Shown here: piece after piece, positions 36,492-45,149 of the stretch | How the letters are laid out: every line of letters starts with the position of its first letter | Position numbering within the stretch: the stretch's first letter is position 1 | Assembly (NCBI GenBank): GCA_020861095.1 | Contig: JAJBTC010000040.1 | Span: forward strand, 1 to 52,451 | DNA from: Bacteroides sp. | GTDB taxonomy: Bacteria; Bacteroidota; Bacteroidia; Bacteroidales; Bacteroidaceae | DNA: 52,451 bases | Direction: 5' to 3' | Program-made: the position numbers and the translations under genes | Notes under the pieces: model-generated | What the model saw: only the letters and a program-made list of their open reading frames with translations | The model's database searches: none | What the model was told of the DNA's origin: nothing

Positions 36492-39400
36492 TCAATCAAT
36501 AATCACATTTCCCGAATCACCTGTACTCCAGTCTTCTACGGTAGCATACAGGGAAATACCGGTCTTATTCAGGGTTACCCGGATCACGTGTTCTTTGCCG
36601 GCCTGCAACGTCAGTCCCGCGGACAATACACCGGTAAAGGTCTCTCCCGGATAACCGGGCAGCGTCACCGTGACAATCGGGTCGGTAGCCGACAAGACTT
36701 GTGGCATCACCAGAGCTGAATACACCTTACCCGCAGTCTCCGTATAGGGCGTGATCGTCGCGCTCTTCGCACCGGTATAGGTTACCTGTGCCGCACTCAG
36801 ATCGGCCGTGCCCGAAAGATACATATTGTTCAGACGTACGGTAGCACCTGTAAGTTCCGTATCATCAAATCCGGTACCGGCTACCAGTTCTACCCTCACC
36901 TTACTCAGCACATGGGTAAATACAAAATTGGCAACCGTTGGCGTACTCAGATACAGATGGCTGAGCAACAGGTCATATGCTTCGTATCCTCCGCTCTGAT
37001 CCACAGGAACTGTCCACGGGAAGGTAGTCACATTGGCCGCGATACTTTGCGGCAGTCCTTGCAGCCCCAGCGTATACGCCGCGCCCAGATTCATGGTGGC
37101 CGGGTCCTGGTCGTCCCAGTAGATAGTTCCCTGTGACCAGGCATACACTCCGTTTTCCAGGGTGTAGGCATAATCTGATGTTTCCGGAGAAGCACCCAGT
37201 TTGTAAATACGGATCGATTTATCCTGGAAAAAGTCGTCCGTACCTTCCAGCGTTCCGCCTACCGTGATCGCCTGGAGCACAAAGCCGATCGTCTGTCCAT
37301 CTTCCCAATCCAGCACCTGAGCACTGAGGGTTACAGCCGATTTCTTCATATCAATATCCAGATAGGTAGTGACACTTGCCTGAAACTCTACTGCCTGGTT
37401 ATATCGTACATTGTAGGTACGCGGATGGGTAGCACCTGCCACGATCCGTACCAGTTCATCTCCTGCCGCAATGGTCTGTGGCTGGATCAGCGCAATGGTA
37501 CTGTTGTTGCCCGTACCTACATTTTTAGCAAACTCCACAGTAGACTGTGTATTGCCCGGTACAAAAAGGCCATTGTCCATTGTGCCACCTGTCAGATAAT
37601 CAGGCAGGGTGAGTGTAGCGGCATTCAGTTCAGCGGTGCTGAAAGTACCGTCTGATGATCTCAGCCGCACCACCACCTGTGCTGCCGCATGGGATAGTGT
37701 AAACGTGATCCCGTTGCTGGCTGCTACCGTAGTAGGTTGCGCCACCAGATAATCCGGCAGTTGTGTACTGTTGTAAGCAGCATGCCGGGTGATAGAGGCA
37801 TAGAAAGTGGTCGGGTCGGCCAGACTTTCCCAGTAGGTAGGTGTTACCGCGCCAAACGTATCGTTTGCCGCATTATAAATATATGTATTCATCAGCGTAC
37901 GTGCATCGGCATCACCTGTGTACACATTCAGTTCCTCACCATCCAGCACACCTTCCGCTCCGGAAGTAGCTACACCGATGGTGATGGCATCCAGATCCAG
38001 TTCATTTTCATCCCAGTCTACCACGCGGGCACTGACGGTCATCTCCGCCATTTCAATATTCAGTGTCAGTAAGGTAGCTACCCCTGCCATGAATTCTACC
38101 GCGTTGCTTGCCGTAGCATTGTAGGTGCGTCCGTTGATGGTCACACGCGCCACTGTTTCGCCTGCTCCGATCGTCTGGGGTTGTATCAGGGCGATCCCGT
38201 TCTGCGGATCGGTACGATCTACCGTCACATTTACCCGGTCACTACCCAGCACCAGTTCTCCGTTCTCTTCATAAGCACCGGTCAGGTAGTTGGGCAATAC
38301 AACGGTGGCATTGTTCAGATCATCCGCATCGAAAGTGGAAGAGGTGAGCCGCACAATCACTTTGGAGGTAGCATGATACAGATCGAAATTCGCTCCTGTA
38401 TTCCGTGCCACGGAAATATCTTCCGAGATCAGGATATCGGGCAACTGTGTATCGTTCAGCCCTTCGGCCGGAGTCAGTGTAGCCCGCAGGGTAGCCGGAT
38501 TGTCGGCAATGTCTTCCCAATATACCGGTGAGCGCGGATACCATTTGCCATCGGCCTGGTAACCGAATTTCTCCAGCAATGTATAATTGCTTCCGTCTTT
38601 GAGATAGACATTCAGGGTATCTCCTGCCGATACACCGTAACTGTCGCCGGCAGGTACACTCACGTTCAGAACATCTTCATAGATGGTGGTTCCCTCGATC
38701 CAGTCTTCTATCGTAGCACTTACTGTAACAGGCGTACGTTTCAGATTGATATTGAAGGTATATTTATATCCTCTCTCCAATGCCAGGCTCTCGTCCATAA
38801 TGGCCGTATATTGTCCGCCATCAGGGGTAGTGATCTCGAAGGTCACTCCCGTACCGGCAGTGCGAGGCAGGAGGATACCCGTTCCGGTACGCACTCCGTT
38901 GCTGGTACGTAACGGAATGGTCACATCTGCCTGTGAAGACTGGTTCACAGTGAGCGCAGTCTGGTTCCTGTCATCTACCTTCAGGTCATAGGTCGCTTCC
39001 GTATACATCCCTTTGATGGTGAGTACACTGTTATCGAGAGAGATACCGTCTTCGGCAGTCAGGTTAAAGATCAGTTTGGAAAGCCGGTGATAGAAACGGA
39101 ATTCTACATCCGGATCTTCCTTCGAAGTACCGGTCAGATGATCGGCTGTCATCAGGTCTATCTGGGCCAACGCGTTCTGGTTGGATACGTTCACCGGATA
39201 GATCCTGTCCGAACCCAACGCAGATAAATAGGGGTAATAGGCCTGGAAGCCTACCTGGCTGCCATCCTGTGGGAAATAGATGGTTGCAACGTCCGTTGCG
39301 GGAGTAAAATCTCCTTGTCCGTTGCTGGTCACATAGGGTCTGTTGCTATATCCTTCCACGACTGTGGAAGTACCGGGTTGCACCATAGTGATCCCGATCG

Positions 39401-39575
39401 CATCCTGTGCATCCCAACTGCTGTCGGAAGCACGGGTCTGATCAGTAAATCCTGCCGACACACTGATTGCCGTCCTGTCTCCCGAGGAAGATCGATAGGT
39501 ATCGCTGTCGGTACAGGAGAATATGGCCAGCACAAATGCAGCCATAGGGATAAACGGGTTAATTCTTACTTTCAT
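36492..39575 (-). CDS. Four-module fimbrillin-like lipoprotein
   Basis: A lipoprotein of 1027 residues, lipobox IFSC followed by TDSDTYRS. It contains four consecutive fimbrillin-like modules, each ending in a related motif: TIEDW (about 290), VVDWDEN (about 519), VLDWEDG (about 756) and VEDWSTG (about 1013). Within each module there are parallel strings such as FRFYHRLSKLIFNL, FDLYHATSKVIVRL, FTLSHAAAQVVVRL and FVFTHVLSKVRVEL. The first module is very close to the 307-residue neighbour (WDAQD.IGI, TIYFPQDGSxVxFxAYYPY). Ordinary fimbrillins have a single such unit; a four-unit chain could act as a long stalk or spacer. It is encoded in one unbroken frame. Confidence 0.85.
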   Translation of the reverse strand: MKVRINPFIPMAAFVLAIFSCTDSDTYRSSSGDRTAISVSAGFTDQTRASDSSWDAQDAIGITMVQPGTSTVVEGYSNRPYVTSNGQGDFTPATDVATIYFPQDGSQVGFQAYYPYLSALGSDRIYPVNVSNQNALAQIDLMTADHLTGTSKEDPDVEFRFYHRLSKLIFNLTAEDGISLDNSVLTIKGMYTEATYDLKVDDRNQTALTVNQSSQADVTIPLRTSNGVRTGTGILLPRTAGTGVTFEITTPDGGQYTAIMDESLALERGYKYTFNINLKRTPVTVSATIEDWIEGTTIYEDVLNVSVPAGDSYGVSAGDTLNVYLKDGSNYTLLEKFGYQADGKWYPRSPVYWEDIADNPATLRATLTPAEGLNDTQLPDILISEDISVARNTGANFDLYHATSKVIVRLTSSTFDADDLNNATVVLPNYLTGAYEENGELVLGSDRVNVTVDRTDPQNGIALIQPQTIGAGETVARVTINGRTYNATASNAVEFMAGVATLLTLNIEMAEMTVSARVVDWDENELDLDAITIGVATSGAEGVLDGEELNVYTGDADARTLMNTYIYNAANDTFGAVTPTYWESLADPTTFYASITRHAAYNSTQLPDYLVAQPTTVAASNGITFTLSHAAAQVVVRLRSSDGTFSTAELNAATLTLPDYLTGGTMDNGLFVPGNTQSTVEFAKNVGTGNNSTIALIQPQTIAAGDELVRIVAGATHPRTYNVRYNQAVEFQASVTTYLDIDMKKSAVTLSAQVLDWEDGQTIGFVLQAITVGGTLEGTDDFFQDKSIRIYKLGASPETSDYAYTLENGVYAWSQGTIYWDDQDPATMNLGAAYTLGLQGLPQSIAANVTTFPWTVPVDQSGGYEAYDLLLSHLYLSTPTVANFVFTHVLSKVRVELVAGTGFDDTELTGATVRLNNMYLSGTADLSAAQVTYTGAKSATITPYTETAGKVYSALVMPQVLSATDPIVTVTLPGYPGETFTGVLSAGLTLQAGKEHVIRVTLNKTGISLYATVEDWSTGDSGNVIID

Positions 39576-39883
39576 AGGTCATCCTCTGTTTTTGGGTCAG
39601 TAAGTACCACACGGAAAGGTGGTTACCCTGTTCCGTGGTTCATCCGGGATCTTAGCTGCTTCGAAAAGTACACCCGTCGGCCGCACATCTTTTCAGATGG
39701 TTCCCGACTGTCCCGCTCCATACAGAGCCGGACGGGGCTGCAACTGATCTCCGATAGAAATCCTTACTTCCTGAATCCTTCTTTTTTATACACTGGTAGG
39801 TGCGCCTGTATACGCACTCTTTTTATATGATCCGGGCAAAAACGCTTTTCTACCCGGCTACTGGTTTCCGGTCACTTACCGGA
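39576..39883. other. 308-bp gap inside the fimbrial locus
   Basis: No gene is seen. Imperfect hairpins such as CCACACGGAA/TTCCGTGG (39611-39645) are present, and no clear promoter. It may allow internal regulation. Confidence 0.35.
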
Positions 39884-40807
39884 TCAACTGGCTTCCAGTT
39901 CGGAAGTTTCTCCTTCGGTCCAGTCTTCTATGGTTGTTTTAATGATGAAGAGACCGGTCTTGCGCAGGATAATAGTGAACGTATATCTGTATCCGCTCAG
40001 CAGATCCAGATCATCATCCATCTGCGCGGTAAAGGTTTCTCCTGCCGCAGTGGTGATCCGGAAAGAGATCCCTGAATCCGCATCACGCGGCAGTACGATC
40101 GCCTTTCCCGTCAGCATATTATCGCCCGCGGTCAGGGGCACCTGCACATCGGCCACACTCGTGTCATCTACAGAGAGTACATCTTCATACAAATCGTAAC
40201 TACCCTGCGTCTTCATCCCCTGCATCACGAGCGTACCTCCATCTAAGGTGAAGAAATCCTCTTCAAATTCAATATGGAATACCAATTTAGAAAGCCGGTG
40301 ATGAAAAGTCAATACCACATTGGGAGTAGCACGTGAATACGTTTCAGCTTCCATTTCCGAAGTCATCAGGTCAATGGAAGGAAGGTTGGTCTGACTGGCT
40401 ACCGATACCGGATACTCCATATCGGTTCCCAGACTGGACATATAAGGGTAATAGGCTTTGAAAGACACGTGGCTACCGTCCTGGGGAAAGTAGATCGTAG
40501 TGGCACTGTTGACCGGTTGGAAATTACCGTACGTCGTAGAAGTGATATATTCCCGGTTGAAACTCCCTTCGGCTACTTCCCGGCTATCGGGTTGGAACAT
40601 ACTGATCCCGATCTCATCCTGCGCGTCCCAGTGGTCATCTACCACACGGGTATAGATCAGGGAAGCCGAGAGATTAATGGCTACTTTATCTTCCGGAGAC
40701 TCCGGATCCACCGTGGGTTCCGGTACGCTGGCGTTGTCGTTGTTACATCCGGCCAGCCCAAACGCCCACAGGGCTGCACCTATGTAAAAGAACTTTCTCA
40801 TTTTCAT
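39884..40807 (-). CDS. Fimbrillin family lipoprotein (single module)
   Basis: A lipoprotein of 307 residues, lipobox LAGC followed by NNDNAS. It has the same fold and many identical strings as module 1 of the 1027-residue neighbour: HWDAQDEIGISMFQPDS, TTIYFPQDGSHVSFKAYYPYMSSLG, LTFHHRLSKLVFHIEF and TTIEDWTEGE at the end. It is almost certainly the product of local duplication, and is a likely pilus shaft or accessory subunit. Confidence 0.88.
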   Translation of the reverse strand: MKMRKFFYIGAALWAFGLAGCNNDNASVPEPTVDPESPEDKVAINLSASLIYTRVVDDHWDAQDEIGISMFQPDSREVAEGSFNREYITSTTYGNFQPVNSATTIYFPQDGSHVSFKAYYPYMSSLGTDMEYPVSVASQTNLPSIDLMTSEMEAETYSRATPNVVLTFHHRLSKLVFHIEFEEDFFTLDGGTLVMQGMKTQGSYDLYEDVLSVDDTSVADVQVPLTAGDNMLTGKAIVLPRDADSGISFRITTAAGETFTAQMDDDLDLLSGYRYTFTIILRKTGLFIIKTTIEDWTEGETSELEAS

Positions 40808-40887
40808 AACTATCTGGTTAGGGTTATAATCTATCTTACTCGATTAATCACTTAATCGTTACTTATTTCTTATTCTTCTTTTCTTCT

Positions 40888-41808
40888 TTATTCGGCAATG
40901 ATCACTGAACTCGGGCCTGAATTCCAGTCTGTCATTATAATCTCAAAACCTGTTCCCAGATTCAGGACAAAAACAATGACCCAGGGTTCATGTACATTGT
41001 ACGTATGAAACTCGTACATATCTTGTGTTGCGTCGTGTGTAAACTCTTTCGTAAATCCATCTGAAAAATGAAGCATCATGTGCAACAGCTGGGTACCATC
41101 CCCATCTATACCCAGCAAGGTGCGCATGCCCTGATACCATCCGTCGGCATCTGCCGCAAACTCATAAGTTATGGTACCGCTGGTGAGTGCCGCATGCCTG
41201 GGTTCACCATCCAGGGGTGCAAAGCCCTCGTTGATGGGCCTGGAAAAAGTCACTCCTTCGAGATTTCCGTCCGTGGATACCAGCTCGGGCACACCCTCTC
41301 CTTCAAACCGGACACGGATGATCAGTTGCCGGGTCTGCCAGCGCATAGGTATCTCAATGATCTGATCGTCTACATCTGCCCGCACTTGTGCCTCTATGGT
41401 ACCTCCCGTAAAGGCTCCGGGTTCGGCGGCCGTACCATCTTCCCGGGTAGCCACCGTCACCACTTCATTAGCCACGGTCACGTTATCCGCATTCTCGTAT
41501 CCGGTCACCTGGTACGTACCGCTCTGCAATTCCGCAGTGGTTCCGTCCGGCCCGGATTCCAAACGGGTCTCCTCTTCGCCGGAAGAAGCGATCACAATAT
41601 GGATCAGTTCGTCCGGATTCACCTGAGTGGCTTCACTCCAATCAAAAACAATCTGTAAGCTCTCCCGGTCTGTTCCGGGATCAGGATCTACACCAGGCCC
41701 CGGATCGGGGTCCGGACAATCCTTATCTATGAATCCCTCTTTCACCGAACAGGCTGTTGACAATGCCAGGCAACACAGAGCGATCATATACACAACTCTT
41801 TTCTTCAT
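40888..41808 (-). CDS. DUF5119-like fimbria-associated lipoprotein
   Basis: A lipoprotein of 306 residues, lipobox STAC. A Pro-Asp linker (CPDPDPGPGVDPDPGTD) precedes a beta-rich body that starts LQIVFDWSEATQVNPDELIHIVI, matching the opening of DUF5119/FimB-type accessory proteins. It continues ELQSGTYQVTGYENADNVTV and ends in FEIIMTDWNSGPSSVI. In related loci such a protein lies between DUF3868 and the fimbrillins and probably anchors or terminates the pilus. Function is inferred from position and the short N-terminal match. Confidence 0.7.
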   Translation of the reverse strand: MKKRVVYMIALCCLALSTACSVKEGFIDKDCPDPDPGPGVDPDPGTDRESLQIVFDWSEATQVNPDELIHIVIASSGEEETRLESGPDGTTAELQSGTYQVTGYENADNVTVANEVVTVATREDGTAAEPGAFTGGTIEAQVRADVDDQIIEIPMRWQTRQLIIRVRFEGEGVPELVSTDGNLEGVTFSRPINEGFAPLDGEPRHAALTSGTITYEFAADADGWYQGMRTLLGIDGDGTQLLHMMLHFSDGFTKEFTHDATQDMYEFHTYNVHEPWVIVFVLNLGTGFEIIMTDWNSGPSSVIIAE

Positions 41809-42123
41809 ACGAATCTTTTCATTTTATACACTGGATAAAAGGATTTACAATCTACTGATCTACGAACCAACGGTCTACGAATTCCATTCCATTACAAGGT
41901 ATCTCCCATTTATCGCAAAGCGGTACATAGTAACTCTCTTTTTTACTCTTTTTGTTTCCGATCGATCTCCCTGCCGATTCCGTATGTAATACCTCAGAGA
42001 ATCCGATCAGAGATTTCCCGATGTACCGCTCTACAAGGAATAACTGTCCTGCCTTTGTTGTAGCCACATGATGTAAATCCAATGGTACTTCGTACATCCG
42101 TACATCGCAAATCTTTTCCTCTC
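41809..42123. other. 315-bp gap between DUF5119 and DUF3868 genes
   Basis: An 81-codon frame (42097-41852, minus) exists but its protein (VERYIGKSLIGFSEVL, then basic NKKSKKESYY) matches nothing known to me, and its edges overlap words of the ATTTACGATT repeat family (TACATCCGTACATCGCAAATC at 42093-42113). I favour degenerate repeat DNA over a gene. Confidence 0.35.
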
Positions 42124-43563
42124 TTAATATACTGTCACTACCCCGGTTCCTCTTTTCCGGTTCAGTTCATTGATGTTATGTTCAGCTTCTCTTACACCTG
42201 CCGCACGGGCCCGTTGCAGATAATCTTCTGCCTGGTCGTAATTCCCTTCGAGCAGGGCTATACTTCCCAGGTTATTCAATGCCTGAGGCGTATCGGAAGG
42301 TACTTTCTGCATATATCGTTTAGCTGCTGCTACATTTCCCCGTTCGAGTTCCATAGAAGCCGCGTTGAGATTGGCTACCGGATCCTCCGGAAACATACGC
42401 ACGGCTGTCTCGGTCAGATAATTATATTCGTCCGTACCTCTTCCGGCAAGTTGGGAGGCTTCGTAAAACTCATGCAAACTCAGGTTCTGCGGACGATCTA
42501 CTGCCACCCGACGCGCCTCTTCGGCTGTGAATGGAGCAGCGATATAGTTGATGCGGTAGTCCGACCGACGCAAGGCCGGGAACCAATCCCGGATGATGGT
42601 CGTATAGGTAGCACCAAACTGTTTCAATTGTTGTTCTTTGGCATCGGGCTCCGCCTGATTGTCTACAATGGCCAGTATGCGGTCTTTTTCGGCCAGGTCA
42701 GAATCTACCAGTTGCTTCCGGAACCCGGCCCAGTCTTCCGGGGTGGAAGTTACCTCGAAATGCGACATCGGATAGTTGTACCTATCCATGATGTATTTGC
42801 GCAACGTCTCTGCGCGTCCCTGTGCCAGACGGGCATTGTTGGCATATCCGCCTTCGGGCGAAGCATATCCGTGTATGGTAATGCGCGACACTTCCTGCAT
42901 ATCCGAGTCCTCTATCGAAGCGCGTATGCGTGCCAGCTCGGCAGGATTGTTGCGGAAATCAGGATGCAGTTCCGTACGGTTTACCGGAAAATCGATGTAC
43001 GCACTGCTTTCTTTGAAACGATTCTTTACTATTTCCTGTTCGGGCACCTGATAGGCTCCCTGTGTACGAGGTATGTATGACTCGTCGATAAAAGCAGGAA
43101 TACCTGCAAGCAGCAATTCGTAATTCGCCTCCTGCCGATTGTCGCATCCGCACCAATCCTCTTCCAGATAAAGTTGCGCATCTCTCATCCAGGGCTCATA
43201 CGTAAGGGAAGTCTGATAAGGGATATTCTGTTCCGAATGACGATTGCGACGCATGATGCGGTAAGCATCCAGTGGCAACAGATCGTTGCGTTCGGAAACG
43301 ATCTCGCGCTTGCGGCCATATACATATACATCGGGAAGCATCCGTTCCTGACCTTCTCCCCGTATCACGGGAGTCAGGGTCACATACTGATTGGATCTGA
43401 GATCCAGTCCGCGGGCCAGTTGCAGGTTCATATTTATATGGAGCAGTCCGTCGGCCCCCTTCTGAAAGGTCAGATCCGTAGCCCGGATACCTTCCGGAGC
43501 AGTTTGTCCGTACATCCCCAGGGCACACAGACAGACACATACAAATAACAGATTCTTTTTCAT
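42124..43563 (-). CDS. DUF3868 / OmpA-like protein with TPR tail
   Basis: Secreted envelope protein of 479 residues with signal peptide MKKNLLFVCVCLCALGMYG. The N-terminal DUF3868 region (about 20-190) includes two close Cys (WCGCDN). The OmpA-like segment (about 195-310) reads AYIDFPVNRTELHPDFRNN, then ISRITIHGYASPEGGYANNARLAQGRAETLRKYI, which is the peptidoglycan-binding pattern. The C-terminus has TPR-like helices (LNNLGSIALLEGNYDQAEDYLQRARAAG). It is a regular partner of DUF3575 in fimbrial loci, where the pair is thought to link pili to the cell wall. Confidence 0.88.
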   Translation of the reverse strand: MKKNLLFVCVCLCALGMYGQTAPEGIRATDLTFQKGADGLLHINMNLQLARGLDLRSNQYVTLTPVIRGEGQERMLPDVYVYGRKREIVSERNDLLPLDAYRIMRRNRHSEQNIPYQTSLTYEPWMRDAQLYLEEDWCGCDNRQEANYELLLAGIPAFIDESYIPRTQGAYQVPEQEIVKNRFKESSAYIDFPVNRTELHPDFRNNPAELARIRASIEDSDMQEVSRITIHGYASPEGGYANNARLAQGRAETLRKYIMDRYNYPMSHFEVTSTPEDWAGFRKQLVDSDLAEKDRILAIVDNQAEPDAKEQQLKQFGATYTTIIRDWFPALRRSDYRINYIAAPFTAEEARRVAVDRPQNLSLHEFYEASQLAGRGTDEYNYLTETAVRMFPEDPVANLNAASMELERGNVAAAKRYMQKVPSDTPQALNNLGSIALLEGNYDQAEDYLQRARAAGVREAEHNINELNRKRGTGVVTVY

Positions 43564-43578
43564 TGTTCCGGCTGTTTA

Positions 43579-44151
43579 TTAGAATACATACATGAGACTG
43601 ATGGCGGCCTTTGTCGGGCCAAAATAGTTGTAACTGCGTCCTTTGGCTATCCGTTCGCCGCAGTTACCACACTCGTACTGATCGTATCTGATATAGGCAT
43701 ATCCCACACCGATATTGGCTTCCAGGTTCCAATGTTTACCCAGTATCCATTGGTATCCGTAGGAGACACCCCCTCCATAGAAATTTCCTTCATACCGATT
43801 GTCCCGCAGCTTGTTCCACATGCCGAACGGCATTTTCACACCACCGACATTAAACACACCCACATGCCCGTGAAGTCCGACAAAATGCCCGTTGAACTTA
43901 TCACAGAACCAGTGACGCACCTCCGGCTGGAATAAGAAATGCTTAAACTTTTTCCCGTTATCAAACGTCCAGGGATTGTAGTTGGCATACAAGTCCAGAG
44001 TCGTTTTGGAACCGAGTCCGAACTCTGTTGCCAGATTGAATGTTGTGGTAAAGTCAGCAATCAGATTGCTCTTGATCGCTGCTTTCTGTCCATACATCGC
44101 CCATGTACCACTGATCAGTAGCGCCAGTAGAAATAGAACTCTTTTTTTCAT
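43579..44151 (-). CDS. DUF3575 outer-membrane beta-barrel protein
   Basis: A protein of 190 residues from the ATG at 44151 (signal peptide MKKRVLFLLALLISGTWAMYG; an upstream ATG at 44160 adds three residues). The body is typical DUF3575: AAIKSNLIADFTTTFNLATEFGLG, LDLYANYNPWTF, FLFQPEVRHWFCDKFNGHFVGLHGHVG, GGGVSYGYQWILGKHWNLEANIGVGYAYIRY and an aromatic C-terminus (SLMYVF) as expected for a barrel strand. It is the first gene of the fimbrial locus, 15 bp upstream of DUF3868. Confidence 0.9.
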   Translation of the reverse strand: MKKRVLFLLALLISGTWAMYGQKAAIKSNLIADFTTTFNLATEFGLGSKTTLDLYANYNPWTFDNGKKFKHFLFQPEVRHWFCDKFNGHFVGLHGHVGVFNVGGVKMPFGMWNKLRDNRYEGNFYGGGVSYGYQWILGKHWNLEANIGVGYAYIRYDQYECGNCGERIAKGRSYNYFGPTKAAISLMYVF

Positions 44152-44160
44152 CTGAATCAC

Positions 44161-45149
44161 TTCATTTTTTATTTGGTTACTGTTTTCACCGGATTAGTTA
44201 GTCATACATTGCCCACCGTTCCGTGTTCACTTTCAGGTGCCTGGCACAGGAGATATACAAGGGTCGCAGAAACTCTTCTGTCAACATCTTTCACGAAAAG
44301 TTGTCCGATGGTAACAAGTCCACCGGTATTCTCTACGCCAAGGATCCGCAAGTATTTCGCCCGGATCGTACACCCGTAAGTGTTCTTATACAACAACAAA
44401 AAAAATGTCATTGTTCCCCGACTAAGAATTATCATTATAATAATTGTTTTTTTAACACACCGGTGGCTATAGAGAGTTATCAGCAAACCCCTGTAAGAAT
44501 AATTAATGAATCGGGCATCCTGTTTGGTTAAGAATTCTTATTTAGGACACGGCCTTAAAGACGGTTCTTTGTCCACTCCGGAAGGATAATAGTTACAGAA
44601 AAAGCAAGTAAAAGTAAGATATTTTCTGAAACCACAGTAGTATGGCAAGAAAACGGAGATCCAGGGGAGACAACAAATGATCCTGCCTGTTCAGGGAACA
44701 AGGGAATATAAAAAATCCCTCTATCCACCCGGTAGGAGAAAAGAGGGAGTATAAACGATTTTCAATAGATGAGGTTGTATCCAAACAGAAAAATGAGGGT
44801 GCTTCAAAGTCCTGAAGGGACGAGCCATTCTAACCCAAGGTCAGTGAAGCGTAGAGAAACGGAGCGGGGTGCCATCCTGGGGTTACAAGATACGCACCCC
44901 AGAGCGTACTGAAGGTACGACCGAAATTCCCGGGGCACCCTTTTCTTTCGGTCATACCTACGGCCCTCCATTTCGTTTGCGGTTCGCAGCCCAGGGTGGC
45001 ATCGGACTACACTGTGTTTCGTCCTCCTTCTCCTGGACTGAAATCGGTTGCCCCTCCAGCACTTTTAAGTACCCTCATTCATGTAAAGAGATTGAAAAGG
45101 TTAGATTCTAAAAAGCAAAATCTATTGTCAGACAACCCCGTCAACCGGT
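44161..45149. other. Long divergent-like intergenic region with folded repeat element
   Basis: No gene is convincing. It must hold the promoter of the fimbrial locus, but no clear CAAAnnTA (reverse -7 box) was found. An inverted pair of diverged repeats with a long stem lies at 44808-45063. Confidence 0.55.
44808..45063. repeat. Inverted pair of diverged repeats forming a large stem
   Basis: The 30-nt ends 44808-44837 and 45034-45063 are inverted copies with about 20 of 30 matches (CTGAAGGG... against CTGGAGGGG...). Inside, GGTGCCATCCTGGG (44868-44881) pairs with CCCAGGGTGGCATC (44990-45003) over 14 bp with two G-U pairs. Smaller perfect hairpins lie at 44877-44902 (CTGGGGT/ACCCCAG), 44905-44919 (CGTAC/GTACG) and 44920-44952 (ACCGAAA/TTTCGGT). 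The structure is like REP/REPIN or non-autonomous repeat elements; no transposase is near. Confidence 0.7.

Noticed and set aside
44161..44500. Invertible promoter in front of the fimbrial locus
   Set aside because: No pair of long inverted repeats flanks a promoter there and no recombinase gene is in the window.
44593..44784. 63-codon minus-strand frame in the gap before the receptor
   Set aside because: Short, Phe-rich and low complexity, with no context.
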